From positions 1 to 46,008 of the forward strand of contig JAIXLB010000031.1 in NCBI GenBank assembly GCA_026931905.1: a stretch of 46,008 bases of DNA, in the 5' to 3' direction. Shown here piece after piece: positions 25,516 through 34,055 of this stretch. Every line of letters begins with the position of its first letter. The stretch's first letter is position 1. The DNA is from Chitinophagales bacterium. Lineage in GTDB: Bacteria > Bacteroidota > Bacteroidia > Chitinophagales > Chitinophagaceae. The notes under the pieces were generated by a model. It did not search any database, was not told the DNA's origin, and saw only the letters and a program-made list of their open reading frames with translations. A program made the translations under genes and the position numbers.

Positions 25516-26076
25516 TTATTTCGCTTTTTTAGATGGTTTCGCTTTTTTAGATGCTGCAATAATTTCTTTACTCAATGCATCAAAAGTGGGTTTGCCAGTA
25601 AATTTTGTACCATTAATAAAAAATGTTGGTATTTCTGTTACACCAATTTTTTTACCATAAGCAATATCTTCATGCACATTTTGACCATAGGTGCCATTCA
25701 TTAATTCTTCTAACATTTCTTTACGATTAATGCCTGCATCTTTTGCATGTAATTTTAAAGTTGTAGTGCCCAAATTTCTTCTATTAGCAAATAAAGCATT
25801 GTGCATTTCCCAAAATTTACCATCTTGAGCAGCAGATATGGCTGCTTCGGCTGCTTTTTGACTTCTTTGATGTATTTTGGTTAAAGGAAAATGACGAAAA
25901 TTAAAACGTACAATTCCTTTAAATTCTTCTAATATTTTTTTTACAACATCATTGGCTTTAAAACAATCTTCGCTTTCATAATCTCCAAATTCTACAAGTG
26001 TTACAGGTGCTTTTTTATCGCCAACAAAAACATCTTTTGTTTCAATTACTGGTATCTCTTCTTTACCTTGAGCCAT
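25516..26076 (-). CDS. Cytoplasmic DsbA-like thioredoxin-fold protein lacking CxxC
   Basis: The 186-residue product follows the DsbA-like Thioredoxin_4 pattern: KAPVTLVEFGDYES at the first strand, a helical insert (KIHQRSQKAAEAAISAAQDGKFWEMHNALF) and GVTEIPTFFING with the cis-proline P150. At the active site, where relatives have CPYC, the sequence is S35-E36-D37-C38, so the first, nucleophilic cysteine is a serine and C38 is the only cysteine in the protein. There is no signal peptide. The C-terminus is a lysine-rich tail (SKKAKPSKKAK). It cannot act as a normal dithiol oxidase. A monothiol, chaperone-like or binding role is possible. It lies downstream of clpB but has its own promoter box. 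Confidence 0.85.
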   Translation of the reverse strand: MAQGKEEIPVIETKDVFVGDKKAPVTLVEFGDYESEDCFKANDVVKKILEEFKGIVRFNFRHFPLTKIHQRSQKAAEAAISAAQDGKFWEMHNALFANRRNLGTTTLKLHAKDAGINRKEMLEELMNGTYGQNVHEDIAYGKKIGVTEIPTFFINGTKFTGKPTFDALSKEIIAASKKAKPSKKAK

Positions 26077-26112
26077 ATATTTATGCTTTAATTTTTTAAG
26101 ATAAAAGGGATT

Positions 26113-26145
26113 AAAAAAAATGCCCCTACATTTTCATTAGGGGCA
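26113..26145 (-). terminator. Rho-independent terminator of clpB
   Basis: On the - strand an 8-bp perfect stem TGCCCCTA/TAGGGGCA (26138-26145 with 26121-26128) with a 9-base loop is followed by eight T (26120-26113). It is placed 44 bases after the clpB stop. Confidence 0.88.
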
Positions 26146-26151
26146 AACATA
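26144..26151 (-). promoter_or_regulatory. -7 box (TATGTTTG) of the DsbA-like gene, overlapping the clpB terminator
   Basis: The + strand reads CAAACATA. It is a perfect TAnnTTTG box whose last two bases belong to the terminator stem, so the new transcript would begin inside the hairpin. A TTG on the - strand at 26172-26170 could be the -33 element. Confidence 0.55.
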
Positions 26152-26188
26152 GTGTTTTTTAATATTCAGCAATATTTATTACTACCAT

Positions 26189-28792
26189 TTATTCCACATG
26201 TTCATTTCTAAATACCACAATCCCATCAAAAACATCTACTAATACTGGCTTTTCTTTATTTAAACTACCTGCTAATATTTTTTTACTTAATTCGTTTACA
26301 ATTATTTTTTGAATAAGCCTTTTCAATGGTCTTGCTCCAAATTGTGGGTCAAAGCCATTTTCTACTAAATAATCTATGGCATAATCGCTAAAATTGATTG
26401 TTATTCCATTTTCAGCAACTAATTTTTTCAAAGCATTTAATTGAATGTTGATGATGTCTTTTATTTGAGTTTTCATCAAAGGCTGAAACATAATTATTTC
26501 ATCTACTCTGTTTAAAAACTCTGGTCTAATGGTTTGTTTTAAAAGATTCATTACATCGGCTTTTGCATTTTCTGTTACTTCTTCTACATTTTTTTCGTTT
26601 AATTTTTCAAATGCTTCTTGTATTAAATGACTACCAATATTGCTGGTCATAATAATGATAGTGTTTTTGAAATTTACTAATCTGCCTTTGTTATCTGTTA
26701 ATCTACCATCGTCTAAAACTTGCAATAAAACGTTCCAAACATCAGGATGTGCTTTTTCTATTTCATCTAAAAGCACAACACTATAAGGTTTTCTTCTTAC
26801 TGCTTCTGTTAGTTGCCCTCCTTCTTCATAACCTACATAACCTGGAGGAGCTCCCACCAATCTGCTTACAGTATGTTTTTCCTGATATTCACTCATGTCT
26901 ATTCTTGTCATCATACTTTCATCATCAAATAAATATTCTGCTAAAGCCTTTGCTAATTCAGTTTTACCAACACCCGTAGTGCCTAAAAATATGAAACTGC
27001 CAATAGGTTTTTTAGGGTCTTGTAAGCCAGCCCTGCTTCTTCTTATAGCATCTGATACTGCTGTAATAGCTTCATCTTGTCCTACCACACGTTTGTGTAA
27101 TTCGTCTTCCAAGTTCAATAGTTTTTCTCTTTCACTTTGTAGCATTTTGCTTACAGGTATTCCTGTAGTTTTTGCAATTGCTTCAGCAATATCTTCTGCA
27201 TCAACTTCTTCTTTCAATAATCTTCTTTCGCTTAAAGCTGCTAAATCATGACTAAATGTTTCAATAATTTTTTCTTGTTCTTTTATTTTACCATAACGTA
27301 TTTCAGCAACTTTTCCAAAGTCTCCATCACGTTCTGCACGTTCTGCATTTATTTTCAAATCTTCAATTGTGGCTTTAGCATTTTGTATTTTTTCTACAAT
27401 TTCTTTTTCTTCTTTCCATTTTGCTTTTAAAGTATCTCTTTCGTTAGAAAGGTCTGAAATTTCTTTAGATAAATCTTTTAATTTTTCTTCATCATTTTCA
27501 CGTTTGATGGCTTCACGTTCAATTTCCAACTGTCTAATTTGTCTTTCCAAAGTATCTAATTCTTCAGGCATAGAATTCATTTCTAACCTAAGTTTTGCTG
27601 CACTTTCATCAATTAAATCTATGGCTTTATCTGGCAAAAATCTATCAGAAATATATCTGTGAGAAAGTTCTACAGCAGCAATAATTGCTTCATCTTTTAT
27701 TCTTACATGATGGTGTGTTTCGTACTTATCTTTTATACCACGCAAAATAGAAATAGCATCTTCTACACTTGGTTCATCTATCATTACTCTTTGAAAACGC
27801 CTTTCCAATGCCTTATCTTTCTCAAAATATTTTTGATATTCATTCAATGTGGTTGCACCAATAGCTCTCAACTCTCCACGAGCTAAAGCAGGTTTTAAAA
27901 TATTGGCTGCATCCATTGCACCTTCACCACCTCCAGCACCTATTAATGTATGTATTTCATCAATAAATAACACTATTTCTCCATCGCTTTCTGTTACTTC
28001 TTTAACTACATTTTTCAATCTTTCTTCAAACTCTCCTTTGTATTTTGCACCAGCAATGAGCAAGCCCATATCTAAGCCATAAATAATTTTGCTTTTCAAA
28101 TTTTCTGGCACATCACCATTTACAATACGCATTGCCAAACCCTCTGCAATAGCAGTTTTACCAACACCAGGTTCGCCCACTAAAATGGGATTGTTTTTTG
28201 AACGGCGTGATAAAATATGTAGCGTTCTTCTTATCTCTTCATCTCTACCAATTACAGGGTCTAATTTTCCATTGGCGGCTAATTCGTTTAAGTTTTTTGC
28301 ATACTTCTGCAAAGAATTAAATTGCTGATTTTGCGTTTGAGAATTTACTCTACTTCCTTTGCGTAAGTCTTTAATGGCAGCAATCAAGCCTTTTTCTGTA
28401 AGCCCTGCATCTTTCAATGTTTTACTTACCTCATCATTTACACTAAGCAAACCAATTAACAAATGCTCTACGCTTACAAATTCATCATTAAATTGTTTTA
28501 ACGAGGATACTGCTTTTAATAAAGCATTGTTCAAATCTCTGCCTATATTTTCTGGCGTTTGTCCATTTGAATTTTTGGGTAATTTCTTAATGCTTTCATC
28601 TAATTTTTTCTCAACAAAAGCAATGTTTACATCATTCTTTTTTAATAAAAATTCTATAGGGCTGTCTTCATCATCTAACAAAGCTTTTAGCAAATGATTG
28701 GTTTCAATAGTAGAATTACTATTATTAAAAGCAACTTGCTGAGCTGCACTAATAGTTTCCTGAGCCTTAATGGTATAATTATTTAAGTTCAT
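26189..28792 (-). CDS. clpB: ATP-dependent disaggregase ClpB
   Basis: This 867-residue Hsp100 chaperone, working with DnaK, extracts and refolds aggregated proteins. Domains in order are the Clp N-domain (1 to about 145), the first AAA+ domain with Walker A GEPGVGKT (206-213) and Walker [17 protein letters not shown], the coiled-coil middle domain (about 410-530, rich in E, K and R, present in ClpB but not ClpA/ClpC), and the second AAA+ domain with [31 protein letters not shown] and [13 protein letters not shown]. No ClpP-binding IGF/IGL loop is evident. It is transcribed alone, ending at a strong terminator. Its 5' region is unusually rich in G and C for this window. Confidence 0.98.
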   Translation of the reverse strand: MNLNNYTIKAQETISAAQQVAFNNSNSTIETNHLLKALLDDEDSPIEFLLKKNDVNIAFVEKKLDESIKKLPKNSNGQTPENIGRDLNNALLKAVSSLKQFNDEFVSVEHLLIGLLSVNDEVSKTLKDAGLTEKGLIAAIKDLRKGSRVNSQTQNQQFNSLQKYAKNLNELAANGKLDPVIGRDEEIRRTLHILSRRSKNNPILVGEPGVGKTAIAEGLAMRIVNGDVPENLKSKIIYGLDMGLLIAGAKYKGEFEERLKNVVKEVTESDGEIVLFIDEIHTLIGAGGGEGAMDAANILKPALARGELRAIGATTLNEYQKYFEKDKALERRFQRVMIDEPSVEDAISILRGIKDKYETHHHVRIKDEAIIAAVELSHRYISDRFLPDKAIDLIDESAAKLRLEMNSMPEELDTLERQIRQLEIEREAIKRENDEEKLKDLSKEISDLSNERDTLKAKWKEEKEIVEKIQNAKATIEDLKINAERAERDGDFGKVAEIRYGKIKEQEKIIETFSHDLAALSERRLLKEEVDAEDIAEAIAKTTGIPVSKMLQSEREKLLNLEDELHKRVVGQDEAITAVSDAIRRSRAGLQDPKKPIGSFIFLGTTGVGKTELAKALAEYLFDDESMMTRIDMSEYQEKHTVSRLVGAPPGYVGYEEGGQLTEAVRRKPYSVVLLDEIEKAHPDVWNVLLQVLDDGRLTDNKGRLVNFKNTIIIMTSNIGSHLIQEAFEKLNEKNVEEVTENAKADVMNLLKQTIRPEFLNRVDEIIMFQPLMKTQIKDIINIQLNALKKLVAENGITINFSDYAIDYLVENGFDPQFGARPLKRLIQKIIVNELSKKILAGSLNKEKPVLVDVFDGIVVFRNEHVE

Positions 28793-29012
28793 AGTATTGC
28801 TTGATTTTTATTTTTTGTTACAATCTTTCTAATGGCTATTCAACATTTGTTGCGTCGCACTCTTCAACGTTCTTATCTTTAATTTTCAAAATTTAAAATA
28901 AACCGAAATTACACTAAACTTTTCTTTCTTTTATTTATCTAACAGTACAATTTCAATTTTCATTTTTACAGATAAACTACAAAAATTCAACCATAACAAA
29001 AACTAAGTAATT
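28793..29012. other. Divergent intergenic region between clpB and the serine hydrolase gene
   Basis: This 220-base gap contains no gene of credible length. A 50-base stretch near 28832-28882 (CAACATTTGTTGCGTCGCAC and following bases) is much richer in G and C than its surroundings and contains the short inverted repeat CAACA-TT-TGTTG. No clear TAnnTTTG box was found for either gene, and no CIRCE-type heat-shock element was seen. Confidence 0.5.
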
Positions 29013-30119
29013 ATGTCATTTTTAAAAATTAAAAACTGCCTGAAAGGCATATCAGTATTGAGTTTTATGCTATTCTTTCATGTATTGAATGCACAAAACA
29101 ACTTTACTGAAGTAGATAATTGGATGAAAGATAATTTGAATGAAATAGGAGGAAGGGCAGTAGTATTAATTTATAAAGATGGAAAAATAATTTATACCAA
29201 TAGCTTGAACAATTTATCAGAAAAACATAAAAGAATAGGGAAACTTTTAGCAAAAAGAAGAGGCATTGAATACAACTCAAATGATTTTACACCAGATACT
29301 CGTTTGCGAATTGCAAGCTCAAGTAAATGGCTAACTGCTGCTTTGGTAATGACATTTGTAGATGAAGGAAAACTCAACCTCAATGATTCTATAGGAAAAT
29401 ATTTACCAGTATTTACAAAATATGGTAAAGGGTCAATAAAAGTATGGCATTGCCTAAGTCATTTAACTGGCATTTATCAAGCAAGTTTACAAGAAAGCCT
29501 TAAAGAAATAAATTCGTTCAATAACATGAACGAGGCTATGAATTTTTTAGCACAACAACCCATAGAAGGAGAGGCTGGAAAAACTTTTCATTATGGAAAT
29601 GCAGGATTACAAATTGCTGCTGCAATTATAGAAAAAATTTCGGGCGAAAATTTCGAAAAATTATTTGCTGAACGAATTGCAAAGCCATTACAGATGAAGC
29701 AAACAGATTTTGGGAATAAAAGTTTTGTATTAGCAGCAGGTGGTGCATTTAGTACTGCCAATGAATACATGAACTTTTTAATAATGATTTTAAATAAAGG
29801 AGTATTTCAGGGCAAGAGAATATTAAGTGAAAATTCAATTTTTGAAATGCAAAAAAATAGAATTGCCAATGCAACCATTCAATACAGCCCTGCAAAAGAT
29901 AAAAGTTTTGGATATGGTTTTGGTGAATGGATAGAAAAAGAAAATAATAATTTTTCTGAAGTTGTTAGTAGTCCTGGAATTTTTGGAAGCGTTCCTTTGG
30001 TTGATAATAAACGTAAATATTGTGTTTTTTTAATGACTGAAAATTTAAACTATAATGGTAGGCAAGATAGAAATGCTTTATTAATAAAAGCAATTAATAA
30101 AGCAATCAATCAAGAATAA
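29013..30119 (+). CDS. Exported serine hydrolase of the beta-lactamase/class C PBP family
   Basis: The 368-residue product has a signal peptide (hydrophobic stretch ISVLSFMLFFHVLNA, cleavage near residue 28) and a Beta-lactamase (PF00144-type) domain. The catalytic motifs are present: SxxK as S102-S-S-K105 in IASSSKWLTAAL, and YxN as Y194-G-N196 in FHYGNAGLQIAAAIIE. The helix LNLNDSIGKYLPVF and the WHCLSHLTGI segment are typical. Candidate activities are D-alanyl peptide or ester hydrolysis in the periplasm. The next gene is a paralog in the same direction 72 bases away, so the pair arose by tandem duplication. Confidence 0.9.
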   Translation: MSFLKIKNCLKGISVLSFMLFFHVLNAQNNFTEVDNWMKDNLNEIGGRAVVLIYKDGKIIYTNSLNNLSEKHKRIGKLLAKRRGIEYNSNDFTPDTRLRIASSSKWLTAALVMTFVDEGKLNLNDSIGKYLPVFTKYGKGSIKVWHCLSHLTGIYQASLQESLKEINSFNNMNEAMNFLAQQPIEGEAGKTFHYGNAGLQIAAAIIEKISGENFEKLFAERIAKPLQMKQTDFGNKSFVLAAGGAFSTANEYMNFLIMILNKGVFQGKRILSENSIFEMQKNRIANATIQYSPAKDKSFGYGFGEWIEKENNNFSEVVSSPGIFGSVPLVDNKRKYCVFLMTENLNYNGRQDRNALLIKAINKAINQE

Positions 30120-30191
30120 ATTCAGTCATAAAAAATCTTACACAATCTACTTCAGTTTAAGTAATATTGTTTTTCAAAACATATACTTCTT

Positions 30192-31223
30192 ATGATTAAA
30201 AAGTTTTTATTACTTACGGTTGTTACTTGTTTTTACTTTATTGCAAATGCTCAGTTTGATAAAGAACCAATAGATAATATTTTACTTCAAAATAAAAAAT
30301 TCTTAGGCAACGAAGCTGTATTAATGTTGTATAAAGATGGAAAAATTATTTACAAAAAAAAGACAGATGATTTTTACGACGAAAGAGCTCAAACACCTAT
30401 TGGCAGTGCAAGTTCATGGCTTACTGCTGTTTTAATTTTGCAATATGTAGAAAATGGAACGATATCATTAGATACTAAAATTGCCGATTATATTCCTATT
30501 TATGTTCCTTATAGTAAAAAGTATATAACCATTGGGCATTGCCTTGCAGATTTAACAGGTATTGATTTTAAAAAAGGTGCAAGTTCTCAAAAAGAAGCTT
30601 CAAAATTTAGTTCATTAGAAGAAATGGTAAATAGCTATGCCAAGAAAGAAATTAGAGCCAATACAGGTTCTGATTTTTGGTATGCAGATATGCACATAAA
30701 TATTGCTGCAAGAGTTATTGAAGTTATTACTAAGAAAAAGTTTGAGCAGTTAATAACTCAAAAAGTTCTAAGACCTTTAGCAATGAAAAATACCAGTTTT
30801 TCGCCACCAAGTGGTGGTTGTGCCAATCCTGCATCAGGAGCTGTTAGTACTGCCAATGATTTTATGAATTTTCTAAGTATGATAATGAACAAAGGGGTAT
30901 TTAATGGCAAACAAATTTTAAAAGAAGAAACCATTAATACCATGTTTAATGTTACCTATACACCCAGTATGGTAACTTATACACCCAAAGCTGCTGAAAC
31001 ATTTGAGTATGCTTTAGGCACATGGGTATTGGAAAAAACCATTGATAACAAACCTGCTGTAGTTGGTACAACAAATTTTGATGGAAGCTGGTGTATTATA
31101 GATTTCTGTAGAAATTATGCTATGGTTTTATTTACAAAAAAAGAATTGAATGATGCAAAAAAAGACGTGTTTTATAAAATTAAAAATGCTGTAGATGATC
31201 AAAACCCAACTTATTGCAAGTAA
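30192..31223 (+). CDS. Serine-hydrolase paralog with degraded active site (probable pseudoenzyme)
   Basis: The 343-residue exported protein (signal MIKKFLLLTVVTCFYFIANA) aligns with its upstream neighbour along its length: MLYKDGKIIY, SWLTAVLILQYVENG, IGHCLADLTGI, IAARVIEVITKKKFEQL, GAVSTANDFMNFLSMIMNKGVFNGKQIL. At the SxxK site it reads S72-A-S-S75, so the general-base lysine is serine. At the YxN site it reads Y164-A-D166. The nucleophile position is kept but the two partner residues are not. It is unlikely to hydrolyse beta-lactam-like substrates by the usual mechanism and may bind ligand or peptidoglycan without cleaving. The reading frame is intact, which argues for retained function. 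Confidence 0.85.
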   Translation: MIKKFLLLTVVTCFYFIANAQFDKEPIDNILLQNKKFLGNEAVLMLYKDGKIIYKKKTDDFYDERAQTPIGSASSWLTAVLILQYVENGTISLDTKIADYIPIYVPYSKKYITIGHCLADLTGIDFKKGASSQKEASKFSSLEEMVNSYAKKEIRANTGSDFWYADMHINIAARVIEVITKKKFEQLITQKVLRPLAMKNTSFSPPSGGCANPASGAVSTANDFMNFLSMIMNKGVFNGKQILKEETINTMFNVTYTPSMVTYTPKAAETFEYALGTWVLEKTIDNKPAVVGTTNFDGSWCIIDFCRNYAMVLFTKKELNDAKKDVFYKIKNAVDDQNPTYCK

Positions 31224-31353
31224 TTTTTAATTAGCTGAATTATTCTTCATTCTTCCAAAAATTAACACTCAATAATTACTAAAACAATTATTGAACCATA
31301 CTAAGCCCACAACAACAATTTATTTATAATTTGCACTAATAAACGTTAAATGT

Positions 31354-31542
31354 ATGACGCCACAACAAAAAAGTTTTGGATGATGCCATAAAAACAAAAC
31401 TTAAAAACGAAATGATACTTACAGGCGGCAATAAGTATATAAATCCTATCAGAAAATTAACGAAGAAAAAGAAGACAACAGAAACTATACCTACTAAAGA
31501 TCTTCCAAGAAAGTGATGAATCTTATTGAAAAGTATTTATAA
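31354..31542 (+). pseudogene. Remnant of a small basic protein with two compensating frameshifts
   Basis: This 349-base gap holds no intact gene of normal length, but one broken frame is suggestive. From ATG 31354 the reading is MTPQQK up to a run of six A; one base fewer there continues as VLDDAIKTKLKNEMILTGGN, then KYINPIRKLTKKKKTTETIP and TKDLPRK. A second shift near 31513 leads to MNLIEKYL and a TAA at 31540-31542, in the same frame as the ATG. Assembled, it would be about 60 residues, lysine-rich and soluble. I do not recognise the family. A sequencing error in the A run is an alternative for the first shift. Confidence 0.35.
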
Positions 31543-31572
31543 AAATTTTGTACAGAAAACATTAAGATTTAG

Positions 31573-31645
31573 TGGAGAATAGCGGTCTCGAACCGCTGAC
31601 CTTTTGCATGCCATGCAAACGCTCTACCAACTGAGCTAATTCCCC
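31573..31645 (-). tRNA. tRNA-Ala (anticodon GGC)
   Basis: The - strand folds into a complete cloverleaf of 73 bases: acceptor GGGGAAT/ATTCTCC with the G3:U70 wobble that marks alanine tRNAs, D arm GCTC-AGTTGGTA-GAGC, anticodon stem TTTGC/GCAAA with loop ATGGCAT (anticodon GGC, reads GCC and GCU), T arm AGCGG-TTCGAGA-CCGCT, and discriminator A. The 3' CCA is not encoded. A -7 box lies 11 bases upstream. Confidence 0.96.
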
Positions 31646-31655
31646 TTGAGGTTGG

Positions 31656-31663
31656 CAAAAATA
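31656..31663 (-). promoter_or_regulatory. -7 box of tRNA-Ala (TATTTTTG on the - strand)
   Basis: The + strand reads CAAAAATA, a TAnnTTTG box that ends 11 bases before the tRNA 5' end. It lies between the hpt stop codon and the tRNA. Confidence 0.5.
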
Positions 31664-31673
31664 GTGATTTCAC

Positions 31674-32222
31674 TTATTCATCGCCTGTATAAAGTTCATA
31701 AATTTCTTTGGTGTTTCTTCCAAATCCATCAAAATCTAATCCAAACCCTAAAACAAACTTATTGGGTATTGTAAAACAAGCATAATCTACAGGGATATCA
31801 AATTGTCTTGGTTCTGGCTTATCCAATAATACTGCTACTTTTAATGATGCAGGTTGTTGGTTGTACAACTGTGGTAAAAATGTATGTAATGTTTTTCCGG
31901 TATCTATAATATCTTCTAAAATAATTACATGTCTGTTGGTAACATCAGCATCTAAACCAATGAATGTAATAACATGACCTGTACTTTTTGTGCCTTTGTA
32001 AGATGCTAATTTTATAAAACAAATTTCTGCTTCAATTTCTAATTCTTTAAATAACTCTGAAGCAAACATGAACACACCATTTAAAATGGCAACAAATAAT
32101 GGGCGTTTGCCATCGTAATCTTTTTTTAATTGTTGTGCTAAGTTTTTTATTTTTTCTTTTATTTCTTCTTCAGAAATAAATGGTATAAAAACTTTATCAT
32201 GTAAAGTAATACTGTTTTGCAT
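31674..32222 (-). CDS. hpt: Hypoxanthine phosphoribosyltransferase
   Basis: The enzyme salvages hypoxanthine (and often guanine) to the nucleotide using PRPP. The 182-residue product has the PRPP-binding motif VIILEDIIDTGKTL (E103, D104, T108, G109), the N-terminal GVFMFASELF loop region, FIKLASYKGTKSTG (flexible catalytic loop) and the C-terminal base-binding VDYACFTIPNKFVLGFGLDFDG. All are standard for bacterial HPRT. It is 19 bases downstream of the GH73/LysM gene and probably ends an operon with it. Confidence 0.95.
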   Translation of the reverse strand: MQNSITLHDKVFIPFISEEEIKEKIKNLAQQLKKDYDGKRPLFVAILNGVFMFASELFKELEIEAEICFIKLASYKGTKSTGHVITFIGLDADVTNRHVIILEDIIDTGKTLHTFLPQLYNQQPASLKVAVLLDKPEPRQFDIPVDYACFTIPNKFVLGFGLDFDGFGRNTKEIYELYTGDE

Positions 32223-32241
32223 AACTATTTTCTTTTAAAGA

Positions 32242-33324
32242 TTAACCTCCAATTTGTTTTTTAGGTGCTGTACTATTGGGTAAAGGGCGAAGATATACTT
32301 TAACTCCATTTTCAAGTTTAGAATTTTTATTCAACCCTTTATTGTATTGTAGTAAACTGTTTAGTTGCACACCTTTTAATTGACTTACTTCGTAAAGTGT
32401 TTCATTATTTTGAATAGTGTAAAAATCTTCTGCACCTTTTTTCATTTTTCTTTCAATAAAAATTAATCGATTGGTATCAATTAAATCTATTGGTTTCATG
32501 TCATTAAATGAAAATAAAGTACTCAAAGATGTTTCGTATTTGTTTGCAATAACAAGGGTTGAGGTTCCTTCTAAAGCATAAATAACTTTGGTGTGATTAA
32601 TGGTAAATATGCTATCGGGATTGTAAGGAAGTTTTTTATTGCTTATTGTATCTGTTAAAACTTTTTTTATAGGGGTTGTAACGGTTTCTTTAGATGTGTT
32701 TTCTTCTTCTATTGTGGTATCTTGTTGTTGCGTAGCAGTTGTAGTGTTTTCTGTTTCTTTTTCTTCGTAGGAGTGATTATTTTTTTCATCATCTTGTCGC
32801 ACTTCTACTGTTTTATCTAAAGCAGCTAAAGTGTACTGCTGTAAATTATAATCATTTATTAATTTAATAAGTCTGCCTGCATAATCTTTTTCTGTTGCAT
32901 AACCTGCTTTCTTTAAACCTTTTGCCCAGTTCTCATAATCTTTAGGGTCTAATTCAAACAAAAAAGCATACCAAGAACGACTTTTTAAATATGCTGAATG
33001 ATCCTCATAACTTTCTAATGCAGATGGGTAAGCACGAAAGCATTCTTGTTTTTCATCATCATCGTAAAATACTTTTTCGCCATTCCAATCATTCTTACAT
33101 TTTAGCCCAAAATGGTTATTGCTTTTTTTGCATAATTCACTTTCGCCATAGCCACTTTCTAACATTCCTTGAGCAAGTATTATAGAGGCAGGTACGCCTG
33201 TTTTTTGCATATTTATAATGGCAGCGTCTTTATACAATTTTATGTAATTAGTAGCCTTATCGTTTTGAGCAAAAACAACAACGCTCTTCATAAAAAAAAA
33301 TATAATTAAATATCTTAGCTTCAT
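32242..33324 (-). CDS. Exported glucosaminidase-domain (GH73) protein with LysM repeats
   Basis: The 360-residue peptidoglycan hydrolase has a signal peptide (MKLRYLIIFFFMKSVVVFAQ). Its GH73/mannosyl-glycoprotein endo-beta-N-acetylglucosaminidase domain covers about residues 25-165: ASIILAQGMLESGYGESELC with likely catalytic E56, NNHFGLKCKNDW, then FRAYPSALESYEDHSAYL and WAKGLKKAGYATEKDYAGRLIKLIN. A low-complexity Glu/Thr linker follows (about 175-235), then two LysM-like segments (about 243-290 and 303-345) that should hold the enzyme on glycan strands. Its ATG overlaps the stop of the O-methyltransferase gene by one base. Confidence 0.92.
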   Translation of the reverse strand: MKLRYLIIFFFMKSVVVFAQNDKATNYIKLYKDAAIINMQKTGVPASIILAQGMLESGYGESELCKKSNNHFGLKCKNDWNGEKVFYDDDEKQECFRAYPSALESYEDHSAYLKSRSWYAFLFELDPKDYENWAKGLKKAGYATEKDYAGRLIKLINDYNLQQYTLAALDKTVEVRQDDEKNNHSYEEKETENTTTATQQQDTTIEEENTSKETVTTPIKKVLTDTISNKKLPYNPDSIFTINHTKVIYALEGTSTLVIANKYETSLSTLFSFNDMKPIDLIDTNRLIFIERKMKKGAEDFYTIQNNETLYEVSQLKGVQLNSLLQYNKGLNKNSKLENGVKVYLRPLPNSTAPKKQIGG

Positions 33325-33965
33325 TAAAATTTCTTTTTTAGTAGTAATAAACCATCACGAACTGTAAGCAATACTTTTTCAACTCTTTCGTCATTAGCTA
33401 TATGATTGTTAAAAGCATCAATAGCCTGTGCATTTTTTCCTTTAATATTTTCTTCTAAAACTTGCCCATGAAAAAGAACATTATCTATTATTATTAATCC
33501 ATTTTTATTAAGCATTGGTAACACTAATTCGTAATATGCTAAATAGTTGGTTTTATCTGCATCTATAAATATTAAATCCCAAATTTTATTTAATGTTGGA
33601 ATAATATTTAAAGCATTTCCTTGATGCAAAAATAATTGTTTGTGGTATTGAGATTTGCTAAAATTTTTTTGAGCTGTTGTGGCATCAGCTTCTCTAATTT
33701 CAATAGTGTGTAGCTCTCCTTTTTCTGATAAACCTTTTGCTAAGCACAAAGCACTATAGCCTGTAAAAGTGCCAATTTCTAAAATATATTTTGGCTGAAT
33801 TAATGTACTCATTAAAGATAAAAATTGCCCTTGAACATGCCCACTTAACATGTGTGCATGAGCATGATTTGTATAAGTTGAGATTTGAATTTGTTTCAAT
33901 AATTCATCTTCTTGAGTAGTAATTTTTGAAGCATATTTTTCTGCTAAAGCATTTACCAATTCCAT
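33324..33965 (-). CDS. SAM-dependent O-methyltransferase, CCoAOMT-like
   Basis: The 213-residue protein has the class I methyltransferase fold of the caffeoyl-CoA/catechol O-methyltransferase family. Motifs are YILEIGTFTGYSALCLAKGL (SAM loop), LHTIEIREADA, DLIFIDADKTNYLAYYELV with the metal-ligand aspartate, and GLIIIDNVLFHGQV. It should methylate a hydroxylated small molecule using a divalent cation; the substrate is unknown. Its -7 box ends only four bases before the ATG, so the mRNA may be leaderless. The gene overlaps the GH73 gene by one base. Confidence 0.92.
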   Translation of the reverse strand: MELVNALAEKYASKITTQEDELLKQIQISTYTNHAHAHMLSGHVQGQFLSLMSTLIQPKYILEIGTFTGYSALCLAKGLSEKGELHTIEIREADATTAQKNFSKSQYHKQLFLHQGNALNIIPTLNKIWDLIFIDADKTNYLAYYELVLPMLNKNGLIIIDNVLFHGQVLEENIKGKNAQAIDAFNNHIANDERVEKVLLTVRDGLLLLKKKF

Positions 33966-33969
33966 GTTA

Positions 33970-33977
33970 CAAAGCTA
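33970..33977 (-). promoter_or_regulatory. -7 box of the O-methyltransferase operon (TAGCTTTG on the - strand)
   Basis: The + strand reads CAAAGCTA. It is a perfect TAnnTTTG box four bases upstream of the start codon, which predicts a transcript that begins at or beside the ATG. Confidence 0.5.
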
Positions 33978-34009
33978 AGTTGTATAACGTTTGAAATATG
34001 TTATAAAAT

Positions 34010-34042
34010 AAAACTGCCCTGTTATTGCAACAGAGCAGTTTT
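34010..34042 (-). terminator. Terminator after the M42 peptidase gene
   Basis: The outer arms AAAACTGC/GCAGTTTT (34010-34017 with 34035-34042) are perfect, and the inner CTGTT/AACAG pairs extend the stem with small bulges around a 4-base loop. It is 13 bases after the stop codon on the - strand and is followed by a T-rich stretch. Confidence 0.8.
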
Positions 34043-34055
34043 GAAAATTTATTTT

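Noticed and set aside
28359..28697. Open frames on the + strand across clpB, up to about 118 codons
   Set aside because: They are antisense shadows of ClpB with serine- and phenylalanine-rich, low-complexity products and no start signals.
31350..31391. Short ORF starting ATG 31350 (MYDATTKKFWMMP)
   Set aside because: It is only 13 codons and out of frame with the more protein-like segment that follows; it is probably incidental to the decayed ORF.
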